Below, piece by piece: positions 1 through 10,980 of a DNA stretch of 64,000 nt. The translations under genes and the position numbers were made by a program. The DNA comes from Jaltomata sinuosa (lineage: Eukaryota; Streptophyta; Magnoliopsida; Solanales; Solanaceae). The notes under the pieces are model-generated. The model saw only the letters and a program-made list of their open reading frames with translations. It made no database searches and had not been told where the DNA came from. The stretch is from positions 62,001 to 126,000 of the forward strand of contig QJPP01001426.1 of assembly GCA_003996215.1 (NCBI GenBank). The letters are read 5' to 3'. How positions within the stretch are numbered: position 1 is the stretch's first letter; each line of letters opens with the position of its first letter.

Positions 1-640
1 ACCTTTATGTCGTCGTTCGCCTCTGAAATCCCGGGTTTTTGAAAACGAATTTCTTGAATTTTCATATATCTATTTTTCATATAGATCTATGGGTACACTG
101 ATCTCCGTGTGAGATTTCTTTTGTCATTTTCTTTATACTCAATTTCTACTCATCAGCTTGAAAAGAAGCCTCTCTTAAGTTCAAGAGTTTAGAATCTTAG
201 CATGGGAAGGAGCTCAGACTTCCTTAGAAGGAGATAAGCTAGAACGATCTTATGTACGGGTCTCGGTCATTATATAGACTAGATCTAGAGAAAATAGGGC
301 AATGAGTTGTTAGAATGAATGAATGAGGTCGCCGCTTCGCCCTATGGAAACTAACCTTAGTGTCCATGTCGCGGGAAAGAAGCTTTTTGAATCAATAAAG
401 GAAGCCTATTGAATCAGCTTTTGGGAATAGAAGGGGAAGGGGAATATGCCAATGAACTTGTTGCAGGGGACAAGGCTGGGGATGGCAAGGTTCTTTATCA
501 ATGATGCGGCATTACCGCAGTTGTATGTACTTGCATTTCTTTTCTGCTGTTAGCATGCTTTGATGGCATAGAATCAATAGTTGACACGCACAAAACAGAA
601 TAGAAAGAAGGGCTCTTTGAACGACTCCGGTACTATCTCA
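1..640. other. Mitochondrial-like DNA (probable NUMT)
   Basis: No gene is visible. The base composition and short purine-rich runs look like plant mitochondrial intergenic DNA, and the stretch ends exactly where a plastid rpl2 fragment begins. Plastid pieces embedded in mitochondrial DNA are common, so a mitochondrial segment that already carried the plastid piece may have moved to the nucleus as one unit. The mitochondrial assignment rests on general appearance only; the plastid part next to it is much better supported. Confidence 0.4.
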
Positions 641-1150
641 TCCGCTGCTCTAGCTAATTGTCCCCCCTTTCCAAGTGTGATTTCTATCTTATGTATGGCC
701 GTGCCTAAGGGCATATCGTTTGAAGTAGATTCTTCTTTTGATCAATTCCCAAACTGTTTTTCGAGCTTCTTCCAAAGCATAGGGCTTTCTGGATGTAGAT
801 GATGATATCTATAGAGATGGATCTTCTATATATCGTAGAATGAAGTAGCACATGGGTGGATATATATATGAATCCAAATCTGCCGAATCACTCATGTTAT
901 GATCTTCTACATCCTGGGTCTTCCCGTTCCGTCATCTGGCTTATGTTCTTCATGTAGCATTCAGACCGAATGACTCTATTAAATTGGGTCGATACTTCCA
1001 CATATTATGGGTAAGGTAGGAGACATCTCTATTTTTTCCCCGGGGAATCTTTTGAATTCCCACTGCTTAGCTTTCAATTCGCCTCTGACCATCAAATGAA
1101 ATGTGAATAACCCGTCCTACTCTCTTTGAAAGAAGGGGCGCTTCCGGTTC
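641..1150 (-). pseudogene. rpl2: Plastid rpl2 fragment: intron plus start of exon 2
   Basis: On the minus strand about 717-641 reads as the start of chloroplast ribosomal protein L2 exon 2 (residues DMPLGTAIH, then EITLGKGGQLARAA, with one changed residue). The frame then departs abruptly from L2 near 641. The preceding 718-1150 matches my recollection of the plastid rpl2 group II intron, up to its start near the GGAAGCGCCCC stretch. Exon 1 and the rest of exon 2 are absent, so this is a dead plastid insert (NUPT) and not a functional gene. Near-identity to plastid sequence would mean a recent arrival. Confidence 0.8.
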
Positions 1151-2283
1151 TGTCGGTGCTTGAAATAATTTTTTCTTCTCCATATTACTATATCTCGTCA
1201 GTCAATAATTTTTTATGAGGAACTACTGAACTCAATCACTTGCTGCCCTTACTCTTCAGTTTTCTGTTGAGGTCTATCCTGCAGAGGTACTCAAATTGGA
1301 TCATAATGTGTAAACTTGAACTCTTACTGATTACATCAAGCCTCTGCATAAATGTAAATTTAGATACTGAATGCCGCAGCATCACTATTAGTCATCGCGC
1401 GAGTTGATAACTTAGCTGAAGGATTAACAGTGGCCAGTACCACACATCATTCAGGGAAAGCTCTCAATACTATATATAGATTGGGTTGATGTTTCCACTG
1501 TAAGTCAAAACCAATTACTTCTCCTTTCCAGTTTAAACTAAAATCAGAATTTGTTTTGTAACTTAAATTTTACTGTGTGATAGTTATTCAACTCATTACT
1601 ATGATACTTATTCAAATACAAAGGGTAAAAGAATCAGTACAGATGCTCAACTAGAGTATGTAAGGATAAGATTATTGCGTTATTTATTTTTAGAAGTTTG
1701 TGATTGATGGTGTTAAATCATTCATCTAAACTATGAGTAAATTTACCATGTGTTCCTGAAAAGTTATGTAGCTAAATACTTGAGATACTTTGGTAACCCT
1801 CTGTGAGTCCCATTCTATACAGTTCACATAAGGTTGTTGTTCAACAATTGCAGTTTCATTGCTAAAAATCAGATTCATAGAGCTATCTTTAGTTGACTTG
1901 CAAGTTTTTTATGTGTTACCAGCAGAACCTTTGTTGTTTTGGTAAGTGCCGCTAACCGTATATTCATCTACTGATTTTCTTACTTATAACAACTAGCCTA
2001 TGTCATTTCAAGCATTAGGCAGAATTGCAATTATTCATCATGTGTCATTTTAATTTATTTTCAGATGGTTGGTGCCTATCCTCTTAGTTGCTTATTGAGT
2101 TCTGCCTATGGTTTTATATAACAAAATTGTGAAGTGTTCCCAGAGAAAATATATTGGGTGAACTTACTTCAAGGATTACCTATTTGAATTAGCACGACAA
2201 TCTTTAGTCTTACGTTTTGATCTTATTCGTCTGGACTTTGGACTTTATTTATTTATGTATTATTGTTATTTTTGTTACTAGCT
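1151..2283. other. Intergenic, no gene seen
   Basis: AT-rich unique-looking sequence with no supported exon, RNA gene or repeat boundary. A short stretch near 1235-1290 has exon-like composition, but no frame could be tied to a known protein. Confidence 0.5.
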
Positions 2284-2405
2284 GGGGGTCTATCATGAAA
2301 AGCCTCTCAACCTCACCTCTAAGGCAGTGGTACGGACTACGTGCACTCTATCCTCCCAGTCCCCACTTTGTGGGAATACACTGGGTATGTTGTTGATGTT
2401 GTTAT
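2284..2405 (+). mobile_element. SINE fragment, Solanaceae TS-like
   Basis: The segment contains the block typical of abundant Solanaceae SINEs: a GGGGGTCTATC start, a CCTCCCAGTCCCCACTTTGTGGGA core, ACTGGGTATGTTG, and then a (TTG)n-like tail. The 5' part is degenerate. Family assignment is from recognition of the core; no search was possible. Confidence 0.6.
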
Positions 2406-5400
2406 TTTTGTTACTAATATTACTTAATTAGTTTTTTAAGTCGATGGGTTGTGTCCATTTGAGTAAATTACTCAAATACTGATTAAATTTGCTTATATTG
2501 TGTTCTTTCTTTACAAGTTTCACTACAGTAAACAACTAAAAGGCCTCTATTCATCCCACAACATGTACTTTAACAGATCTTGGATAATTGATAATTTCAT
2601 CTCATAAGGAACTTTAACAGATCTTATATTCTAACCGATGTAGTCGAGGCTTATGAATGTTTTCACTATTGATTTGCTCTAAGAATTTGATAGCGGCTTA
2701 AGGCTTAAAAATTTGAAACTTTTTTAAATTTGCATACATCTTTAGTGGAATAGTTTGGCTAGAAGAGTGGATTTGGTGCGAGGTAACCTGACTTTTGAGT
2801 TGGGATGGGGGATATGAGGTCACACTTCAGAGGACTTTGCTTTACATGTTTCAGAATCTTAACACATGATCATCAGTTATCTCCTTTTTTTCCTTTTTTA
2901 CTTCATTTAAACAATTAAACTCATGAAATGCTTAAAAATTGGTATCATTACCCTTACTCATATGTATTATTTTTTGGAAGAAGGGAAGTCATTTTAGACC
3001 TCTTCTCATTGGACATCTGGGAAGCCGGAGGAGTGAAAGCCGTAGTTGAAGTGGACTGTTAGCTGTAAAGAGAGATTACATCGGGGCATTTTATGATAGG
3101 GAACTAGCACAAAGAAACAATCATACAAGAGGAGTACTGAGAAAGTAACATTTTGAGTTCCAACACTTATTCTTATGTTAGCGAGTTAGTTGTTATTAAC
3201 GATGTTGACTTTCATATGTATTATTTTTTTTTTTAAATAAATGGTTCGACATATTCGTGGACTTTGCACCAGAGGATGAAGAAGATTGTGTGCTTACTGA
3301 TAGGAATGTATATTTCTAATCACATTGAATAGGTGAGGGTACATATTACACTTGAGTTGTAGGATGATTTATGGAGAGAGGACTTGGATCATTATTGACA
3401 TCACTAATAGCTTCATCAGTGCTATTTTAGCTAAATCAAAATATTATTCCACCATTACATATTCCTCCTCTGTTCAAAGTTGTGGCAAGTGTGTCTTAAA
3501 CATCAAAGGCACACACATCGCAAAACTCAAAGATATTGTTTCTTTCTATTCATATTTGAAAATTTCTAATCAATTGTTTTAATTTATATTTGGTTAGGTT
3601 ACTTGAGGACTTCATGAGCTGATCTGTTGCATAATGATTTTGAACATGACAAGGACTACAAAGAGTAGTCAGAAGCTTCATTTTCATGATTAATACTACT
3701 CAACTGATGAAGACATATAACATTTCAAAGTGAACTAGAATAGAATAAGAGTTATTCGACGATTGTCAGACAATAATTGTTCGGCTTCTATAAAGATTCA
3801 ACCTTAGCTCTTCATTGAACCTTTGCTTCATCAAAAATCAAAAGTTTCAGATGCAAAACTTGGGATTTTATTTGAATTGTAAGATAACAATATTTGAATA
3901 TTTAATTGAAATTTGAATGGTAAGATAAGAATCAATGCTTTTGGTATGTTATATCATCGTATTGCAGTGAGTATATACTTATTTAAAGTATTTGAGTCGC
4001 AAGACTATAATTTTTGGTGTGGTGTAGAAAGAATTGAAGCATATAAAAATCAAAGAACTTGAATACGTTTTCTATCCAGTCACTTTTTTATGTGATATGC
4101 TTCAGCTAATTTGGATGTTCAGTTTGATGATATTAACCAAGGCTGAAAGAATCCTCTTTTATCATTTTGATGATTTAAAATTCAATAAATATAGTCTCCG
4201 GCATGTGTTTATATAAACAATTTATATTTATAATAGTATAAACTTAATTTATACATATAAACAATTAGAGGCCTTAAATGTACTGTAACATACTAATTTC
4301 TTAGTAGCAATTATATTTAGCTAAGAAGAAGTGTCGTTTATAATAAATCATACAAGGTTTCAAATATGTCATTTTAATCCTAAATAAAAATAGCATTTAC
4401 GATGAAAATAGAGAAATAAGTCACTATTAAGTAACCTATGCACTTAAGAGTTTTTAAAATAATATTATTTGACATTTTTGTTCAATATAAATAAACCAGT
4501 AATAAAGGTGATCTTAATCAAAGTTTAAAAGATTTTTCTCATAAAACTTATATTGTAGGTCACGTAACTAATAGAAACAATGTCTTAATTGTAGGGCATA
4601 AATAAGTGTACTAATAATAGCAATTTAATTTGGTCAAGAAAATAAAATAATATTTTTTATAATTCTTTTCTTTAATATCGATCGCGCATGTATTATACTA
4701 GTGATATAAAATAATCACAGCATGTATTGATGAAAAAATAAATATAGTATGTATAAAATAGTCAAATTATATATTGATGAAGTATTAATATATAATATGA
4801 AATAGTCACACTATAATATACTTAAATTATATTAATGGTGTTTTTTTAAAAAAATTATCAAAATAAATGTAAAATTTAAAGAAAAAATAGAAGAAAGTTA
4901 TGAGGGAGAGAGAAAACAACATCTATAGCTAATCTATTTATGAAAAAGATTCCTTAATTTATGAAGGGGTTAAAATATTTGAATGGATTAATTATTATAC
5001 TTAATTTTTTAAAAGTGCTTATTAGTTATGCAAATTTTTATGTAAATGTCAAAATTGAAATAAAAGATGTTATTTATGAAAGGATGCAATAGTTATGCCA
5101 CTTTCATAATTAATTATATAAAATGTGTTTTACAACGTAAAAAACTCAAAAAAAAATCATTAAAATCACTTAGAAAATAACGTGACAAACCAAATGAATC
5201 ATGCACATAGTTGACAAATTACATCTTGCTCAAAAGCAAACACTGATACCTTATAGAATAATCAATTTGAGATAGTCAAAAATGAAAATATGAAATTAAA
5301 CCCTAAATCAAGGACTTTATGTACCGAATGGTATAAATATAATTTATTAATTTACGGCCGGGTTATCAGTTAACCCGTTAAGAAAAAATCTCAAATTATT

Positions 5401-7042
5401 AAGAATCAATAACCCGATATAAAAATATATGAAAATCAACGATAAATTAGTAACTTTTTTCGGTTCAAGTTATTAATTTCAGTTCGATTTTAAAATTACA
5501 CCCTTTATTTTTAGCTTTTCTAAGTACTTTATCTGGTAGAAAAATTTAGAGTCTGGTTATAAACAACTTGTCTAACTAAATATATGTTACATTAGTGAAC
5601 ATATTTTCATTTCGCGTAATTATAAAGGATATTAATGGATACATAAAATTAATTTTGTAGGTTTAGTTCGGATAGAAGGCAATTCTAATACAATTCTCAA
5701 GTTGATTGCTCTTTCTAAACATTTAAGTGGCCACTTTTCTCGATTTTTATGTACATATCAAGCACATATTCTTCAACTTCACGACGTGCAATTATAATTC
5801 ATATTACTCATATGAATAACAAAATTTCATATTAAAAAAATGTCGTAGTACATAAAAGAAAATCAATATTTGACTTTAATACTTGTTAAGAACCTCATTG
5901 ATAAATATAAAAGTTCATAATGCATAAAGCATAAGAATAATTTTCCTCATTATGTAAAGGAAATTAGGTAATTAATTAAGAAAAATTAATAATATTTTGT
6001 GTTGTCATTTATCTAAATTAATTGTATTATAATAACAAAATGATTATCATAAGTTATATGATTTAATTTTAAAAAATAGGTAACTTTAAAATAGACAAAA
6101 TTGAATAGCTAATTCTCCTCCGAACCCTCGATTTGATTGTTCCCAAGAATATTGAGTCGGATATGTCAGTCATGTATCTGGGAGGATGTCAATTTCATTC
6201 TTGTATATATAATTATTGTAAGTTAATCTTATTTGTGAAAAGAACTTGACTTTGATTATCTCTTTTAGTTCTTTGTTTTACATAAATATCAATACTTTGA
6301 TCGATAGGCGTAAAGCATTATCAAAAAGAAATAAAACTTGAAAAGTTGCGATGTGATGAAATTAATGCCAAAATGATGAGTTAGATCTCCCTTCGTAACT
6401 TGGGAGTTTTTTTTTCTTGTTAAGCATGCCCCCCGAGTACAATAAAAAGTGCTATTAATTTAATATGTAGTACTACATGAAAATTAGTAATTGCTTCTGT
6501 AACTTGAGAAAACAACTGCTATAATATCAGTATGAAATAAAATATTTTAAAATTAATTTATTTTTTTAAAAAAAAAGAAATACTCCATTGCTAACAACTT
6601 TCAGTTTGAAAGTATGTCTACTTTAGGGATGGGGTTTTTAGTTTCTTTCAACCTTCAAATCGATTGTTTGATTTTCAATTATTCAAACGTGCATATCGAA
6701 TTTAGTTTGATTCGATTCTTTCAAACTTTGATCCGTTTTAGTTCTTTTTTTTCTAATTTGGTTGTTTTTTAAAAATAGCTAATAGCTAATTGGAAAAACA
6801 AATCAGTCCCAAAAAGAAGTAATGGAAGTATAAGAAACAACAGATAATAACAAAAATAACGGATTGTAACAACAACTACAAGAAACAATAGATAGTAACA
6901 GAAATCAAAAGACAAGAAATTACAGGGGCATACTAATATTACTCTTTGTATAGGTCCAATTCTAAGGAAACATCTAATTTAAACAAATTATCTGGTAATG
7001 TTCTCTTAGGAAGAAATCTTTTCCTTTTCCCTCCATCCTTAC
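2406..7042. other. AT-rich intergenic region
   Basis: About 4.6 kb without a supportable gene. Open frames near 3352 and 4034 are short, AT-driven and lack recognisable domains. The stretch near 6625-6780 resembles a terminal piece of a decayed transposon starting GGGATGGGG. Sequence near 7043 on the minus strand reads CTTCAG followed by GTAAGG, a good splice donor, and may belong to an untranslated 3' exon of the neighbouring B-box gene. Confidence 0.5.
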
Positions 7043-7182
7043 CTGAAGAAGCTTTTAGATGTTCTTGTTACTTGTCCGATTTGGAGCGAGGGCATGGTTT
7101 GCTATCAGCTATGGGTGTTTCATGAAACATGAAAATAAAACCTTGAACGTGTGAAGTGGGATAAGGGAGAGAATGACAGAGA

Positions 7183-9241
7183 CTAGCAGCAGAGCTGACT
7201 ACTCTGAACAGGACTTTTACATTCCCAGAACGAATCTCCTCCATCTGGCAACGGTAATGGAAAAGATTCAGCAACTGGACTTTCATGAGTACTGCCCCAA
7301 TCCAGAAGTTCAGGGCCAAGATCAAGTGAACTCTGCAAGCGATCAAATTTGTTATGCATTTCCCATGATGTACAATTTTTCAATGAAGAAACATTATTTT
7401 GACTTTCTCCACTTTTAAAATTCTTACTGCCCTCAGTCAGCTGAAGTCTTTCCAAATCAAGAATCTGCTGTAGAATGAGAGAAGTGTTCTCCCGCCGCCG
7501 CTTACGCAAGCATAACGCCTAAAGCAATGAAGCAAGTGACCATAGAGGGGAAGTATATCATAGATGACTTGGAAAGAATATAATAAAGAACCTGATATAC
7601 TTCATACCATGATCTTTCAAGAAAATTACCTAAGAAGAAAGTAGGGGGCACTTTACTATTTAAGTTTGACCAAATTAACCGTTAGCTATTCATAAATTAA
7701 TTGATCTTTTACAATCACTGAACATGATACAACAAGAGAGACGAGTTTAAGGAGTTATACAGTAAGCTGACTTGTTGCTACAATCTACAGTATATACAAG
7801 GATTTATCCCTCAGGAGAGCCCTCATAGCGTAAACATTACTAATTAGATTAAACAACAACAACATCCCAGTGTAATCCCACTAGGCGGTTTATGGAGGGT
7901 AGGGTGTACGCAGACCTTACCCCTACCTCATGGAGGTAGAGAAGTTGTTTTCGAAAGACCATCGGCTCAAGTAGCTCACACAGACGCAGAGCAGACATAG
8001 CAAATAATAACGAAAACATTATATAGCATTCAGAAAAAAGGAACTGTAACAACAGCAAAATAATGCGATAACTGAAGCAAAGAACAACCGGTATTAACAG
8101 AAATTGAAGGGCAAGAAACTACAAAAATAGTACTAGTACTACTGGAATCACCCCTTCTATCATTAACTACGTCAACATAGTCATCCTCATTAATTAAATT
8201 CATGTCCCTACTTCAAATAGTAATCCATCTCAAGTATGGCTGAGCCAAGATGTGAAAATCTCTAAACAAGTGCCTATGCTTGACTCACCCCGTCATGTAG
8301 AGATACTATATTCAGAACCATCCCGGGAAGCACTTCACCAGAAATCATCAACTTTCTATCGGATATTGCAGTTGAAAAATTAAAAACAAAAAAAACGATA
8401 ACTCCTCAAGCATATTAAGTCAGGATTTCAGGAAAAAGCTGCTCAACTATAGCATTTGGTTACTACTCCCTCCGTTTCAATTTGTTTATCTTACTTTCTT
8501 TTATAGTCCGTTTCAAAAAGAATGCCTCTTTCCTTTTTTGACAACTCTTTAAACCTAACTTTCCACGTGGCATGTTTAAGACCACAAGATTAAGGGCATT
8601 TTGGTACATTCCACATATCTTTAGTTTAAGAGCACAAGATTCAAGAGTCTTTTAAACTTCTTGCCAAGTAAAAACCAGACAAACAAATTGAAGTGAAGGG
8701 AGTGCTATCTAACCTTAGTGTAGTTACTAGTTGATCCCACTTCTGATTCTACAGAGCCAACAGGACCTGTGAATTCAAGTTCAGAAGCTAAGGAAGATCC
8801 TCCAGTTGACGAATGAGACCGTTTAACAAATTTTGGAGTGACCTTGGCTCCATTTACTTTTCCATTGGATGTTGAAATGAACTGACCCGGTGGAGTGCTA
8901 TTTTCCAAATCTTTCAAGCCAAATCCCCATAATGCTGCCAAATCTTTTGCAGAAGGAGACCCCATATAACTAGTGATCACTTTTCTCTTGTGCTGAGAAG
9001 AGAGATCACGATGGCGGCGGTCACAGTCGCGACACATGAACATTTGATGATCCGAACATCGAACATAAGCCAGGTTGTGTCCACAGGGCTCGCAAACAAG
9101 GGTACGAGGATGCCGGTTAGAGAGGGCATTAGCTGAATGAACCTTAGCATCACAGGAAAGACAAAGGTTTGCTGCATCAGCTTCACAATACACCACTGGC
9201 TTCAACAACATGCAAAATTCACATGTTTTCTCCATTTCCAT
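7183..9241 (-). CDS. Double B-box zinc-finger protein, BBX26/27-like
   Basis: Two coding exons: 9241-8714 (ATG at 9241, donor GTTAG from 8713) and 7518-7183 (acceptor TTTAG just before). Both are phase 0 and give 287 residues. Exon 1 encodes B-box 1 (about residues 6-47, starting CEFC) and B-box 2 (about 50-91, starting CEPC), followed by a conserved KDLAALWGFGLKDLE segment. Exon 2 carries a basic run and the ILQQILDLERLQL helix. Two B-boxes without a visible CCT domain point to the plant BBX group near Arabidopsis At1g68190. Such proteins are nuclear and act as transcription co-regulators through the zinc-binding B-boxes; the exact target is unknown. Exon 2 stops soon after a conserved SPVQSSQL motif, whereas relatives as I recall them run on, so the C-terminus may be truncated or continue through a missed splice. 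The 1.2-kb intron holds a SINE and a MITE. Confidence 0.85.
7853..8120 (-). mobile_element. SINE, Solanaceae TS-like, in BBX intron
   Basis: Read on the minus strand it carries the typical SINE core (GAGGTAGGGGTAAGGTCTGCGTACACC), a GTGGGATTACACTGGG-like block and a (TTG)n tail, seen here as the AACAACAAC run at 7853. The 5' limit is uncertain. It lies in the same orientation as the host gene, inside its only detected intron. Confidence 0.65.
8466..8702. mobile_element. Stowaway-like MITE next to BBX splice donor
   Basis: Starts CTCCCTCCGTTTCAATTTG right after TA and ends with the inverted form (CAAATTGAAGTGAAGGGAG). The length near 240 bp and the TA context fit the Solanaceae Stowaway/Tc1-mariner MITEs. 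Its right end lies about ten bases from the first-intron donor of the BBX gene. Confidence 0.85.
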
Positions 9242-9823
9242 CTTTACAAATTCGAATGACCCTCAAAATAGTTGTTCTGCACATCTAAGCCACAATATAG
9301 TTTTAGGAATATTTCTTCTAAAACCACCAAAAGTAAAATGGGTAAATATGCAAAATCAAGGGCAGATGTAGCCTTTCGACTACGATTTCATTTGAACTCA
9401 TAACTTTCGACACAGAGTATATATGTATGTATGTAAAAAACATACTAGAATATCAAGAAATATAAGATCTGAACCCACTATTTAACATTACAATGAGTAC
9501 AATACTAAGAATCTTAAAAGTTGAATCCCCACTAAATATAAATCCTGGATCCGCCTCAATGCTAAATCTTTATCAAGAAATTGCAGGAAGAAATCAGTTC
9601 AAGAACATAAGCTAAATGTTGGAATAGTTTTCTGTTCTTATCAACTAAATATTCTCAGTGATGAATGGAAATCCCTAATATCTACTTGTACCAAACTCCT
9701 AGGAATTTGTACCTAATTCACTTTACCAAAATCCGGTAGTGGAACGCACATAATGCACAATTAGGCAATTCACAAAGCCCAAATCAGCAACCCCTTTATA
9801 CATAATCAAACTATTCACTCTCC
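9242..9823. other. BBX upstream region
   Basis: Sequence upstream of the BBX start codon. It is AT-rich with no clear TATA box and may contain 5' untranslated sequence. No other gene is visible. Confidence 0.4.
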
Positions 9824-9949
9824 AGCTATGTTGCTTGGACTCGGCAAATATGTTGCAGCACCCGTGTGGGATCCTCCAAAAATACACTACCTTTTGGAGG
9901 ATCCCACATGCACCCGACAACATTTTCATAGAGTCCGAGCAAGATAGCT
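9824..9949. mobile_element. Hairpin MITE, BamHI-centred
   Basis: A near-perfect palindrome. The left arm starts AGCTATGTTGCTTGGACTC and the right arm ends with its complement. GGATCCTCCAAAA is mirrored across a short loop. Three further copies lie within the tandem array to the right. Confidence 0.8.
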
Positions 9950-10046
9950 GTCCAGTAAGTTACTATCCTAATAAACATTCAAAAAAATTCAAAAACTCCA
10001 CAATGAAAATCACAAGAAGCACTAGTAAAGCATTGAAAGCAAGAAC

Positions 10047-10720
10047 AAAATTCCATTATATGTTAACCAAACCAGTAGTACTTAATAGCTATGTTGGTTG
10101 GAGTCTCTAAAAATGTTGCCGCCCCGTGTCGGATCCTCCAAAAATCTCTACTTTTTGGAGGATCCAACAGGCACCAAGCCATATTTTTTAACAGTCTGAG
10201 CAACATAGCTTAGTAGTAGCATCAATTGTTTCTTGAATAGCAATTTCCTAACACAATTATTGCCTAGACCGAAAATTCCATTATATGTTAACCAAACCAG
10301 TACTTAGTAGCTATATTGCTTAAGACTCTCCGAAAATGCTGCCACCCATGTCGGATCCTCCAAAAATGAACTACTTTTAGGGGATCCAACACGCACCCAA
10401 CCATATTTTTGAACAGTCCGAGCAACATAGCTCAGTAGTAGCATCAATTGTTTCTTGAATGCAATTTCCTAACACAATTATTGCCTAGACACCTAAAATT
10501 CCATTATATGTTAACCAAACTAGCACTTAGTAATTATATTGCTCGGACTCTCCAAAAATGCTGCCACCCCCGTGTCGGATCCTCCAAAAATGAACTACTT
10601 TTAGGGGATCCAACACGCACCCAACCATATTTTTGAACAGTTGGAGCAACATAGCTTAGTAGTAACATCAATTGTTTTCTTGAATGCAATTTCGTAACAC
10701 AATTATTGCATAGACACCCA
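10047..10720. repeat. Three tandem ~224-bp repeats, each with a hairpin MITE
   Basis: Units begin at about 10047, 10273 and 10496 with AAATTCCATTATATGTTAACC. Each contains a diverged copy of the 9824-9949 hairpin (TCGGATCCTCCAAAA facing its complement) and the block ATCAATTGTTTCTTGAATG. A partial fourth unit starts near 10719. Units 2 and 3 are most alike, which suggests stepwise unequal exchange or replication slippage. The array fills the space between the stop codon of the PHD gene and the start of the BBX gene. Confidence 0.85.
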
Positions 10721-10980
10721 AAATTCTACTAATCACAGAATTAACTAGGAAAATCAAAAACTAGAACTGCAGAAAGAAATTAATTTAAATTAAAGTAAAA
10801 TGAACCTGCTACATTCACAGGAGTATAAGCAGTGATTTCTACCAAGATGAGAACAATTGCCAGAAAACTTCAGAAAAACTGTTTATCTTTGAATCTGAAC
10901 TTGTTCTCAACCGAAAAAATCTGCCTTTATAAGTTTATGGTTACTTACATATTACAGCATTACTAAAACTCCCGCGCACT

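Noticed and set aside
7068..7346. 92-codon minus-strand frame overlapping the BBX exon 2
   Set aside because: It is a shifted reading of the same exon; no recognisable domain. Its 3' part may be untranslated exon sequence.
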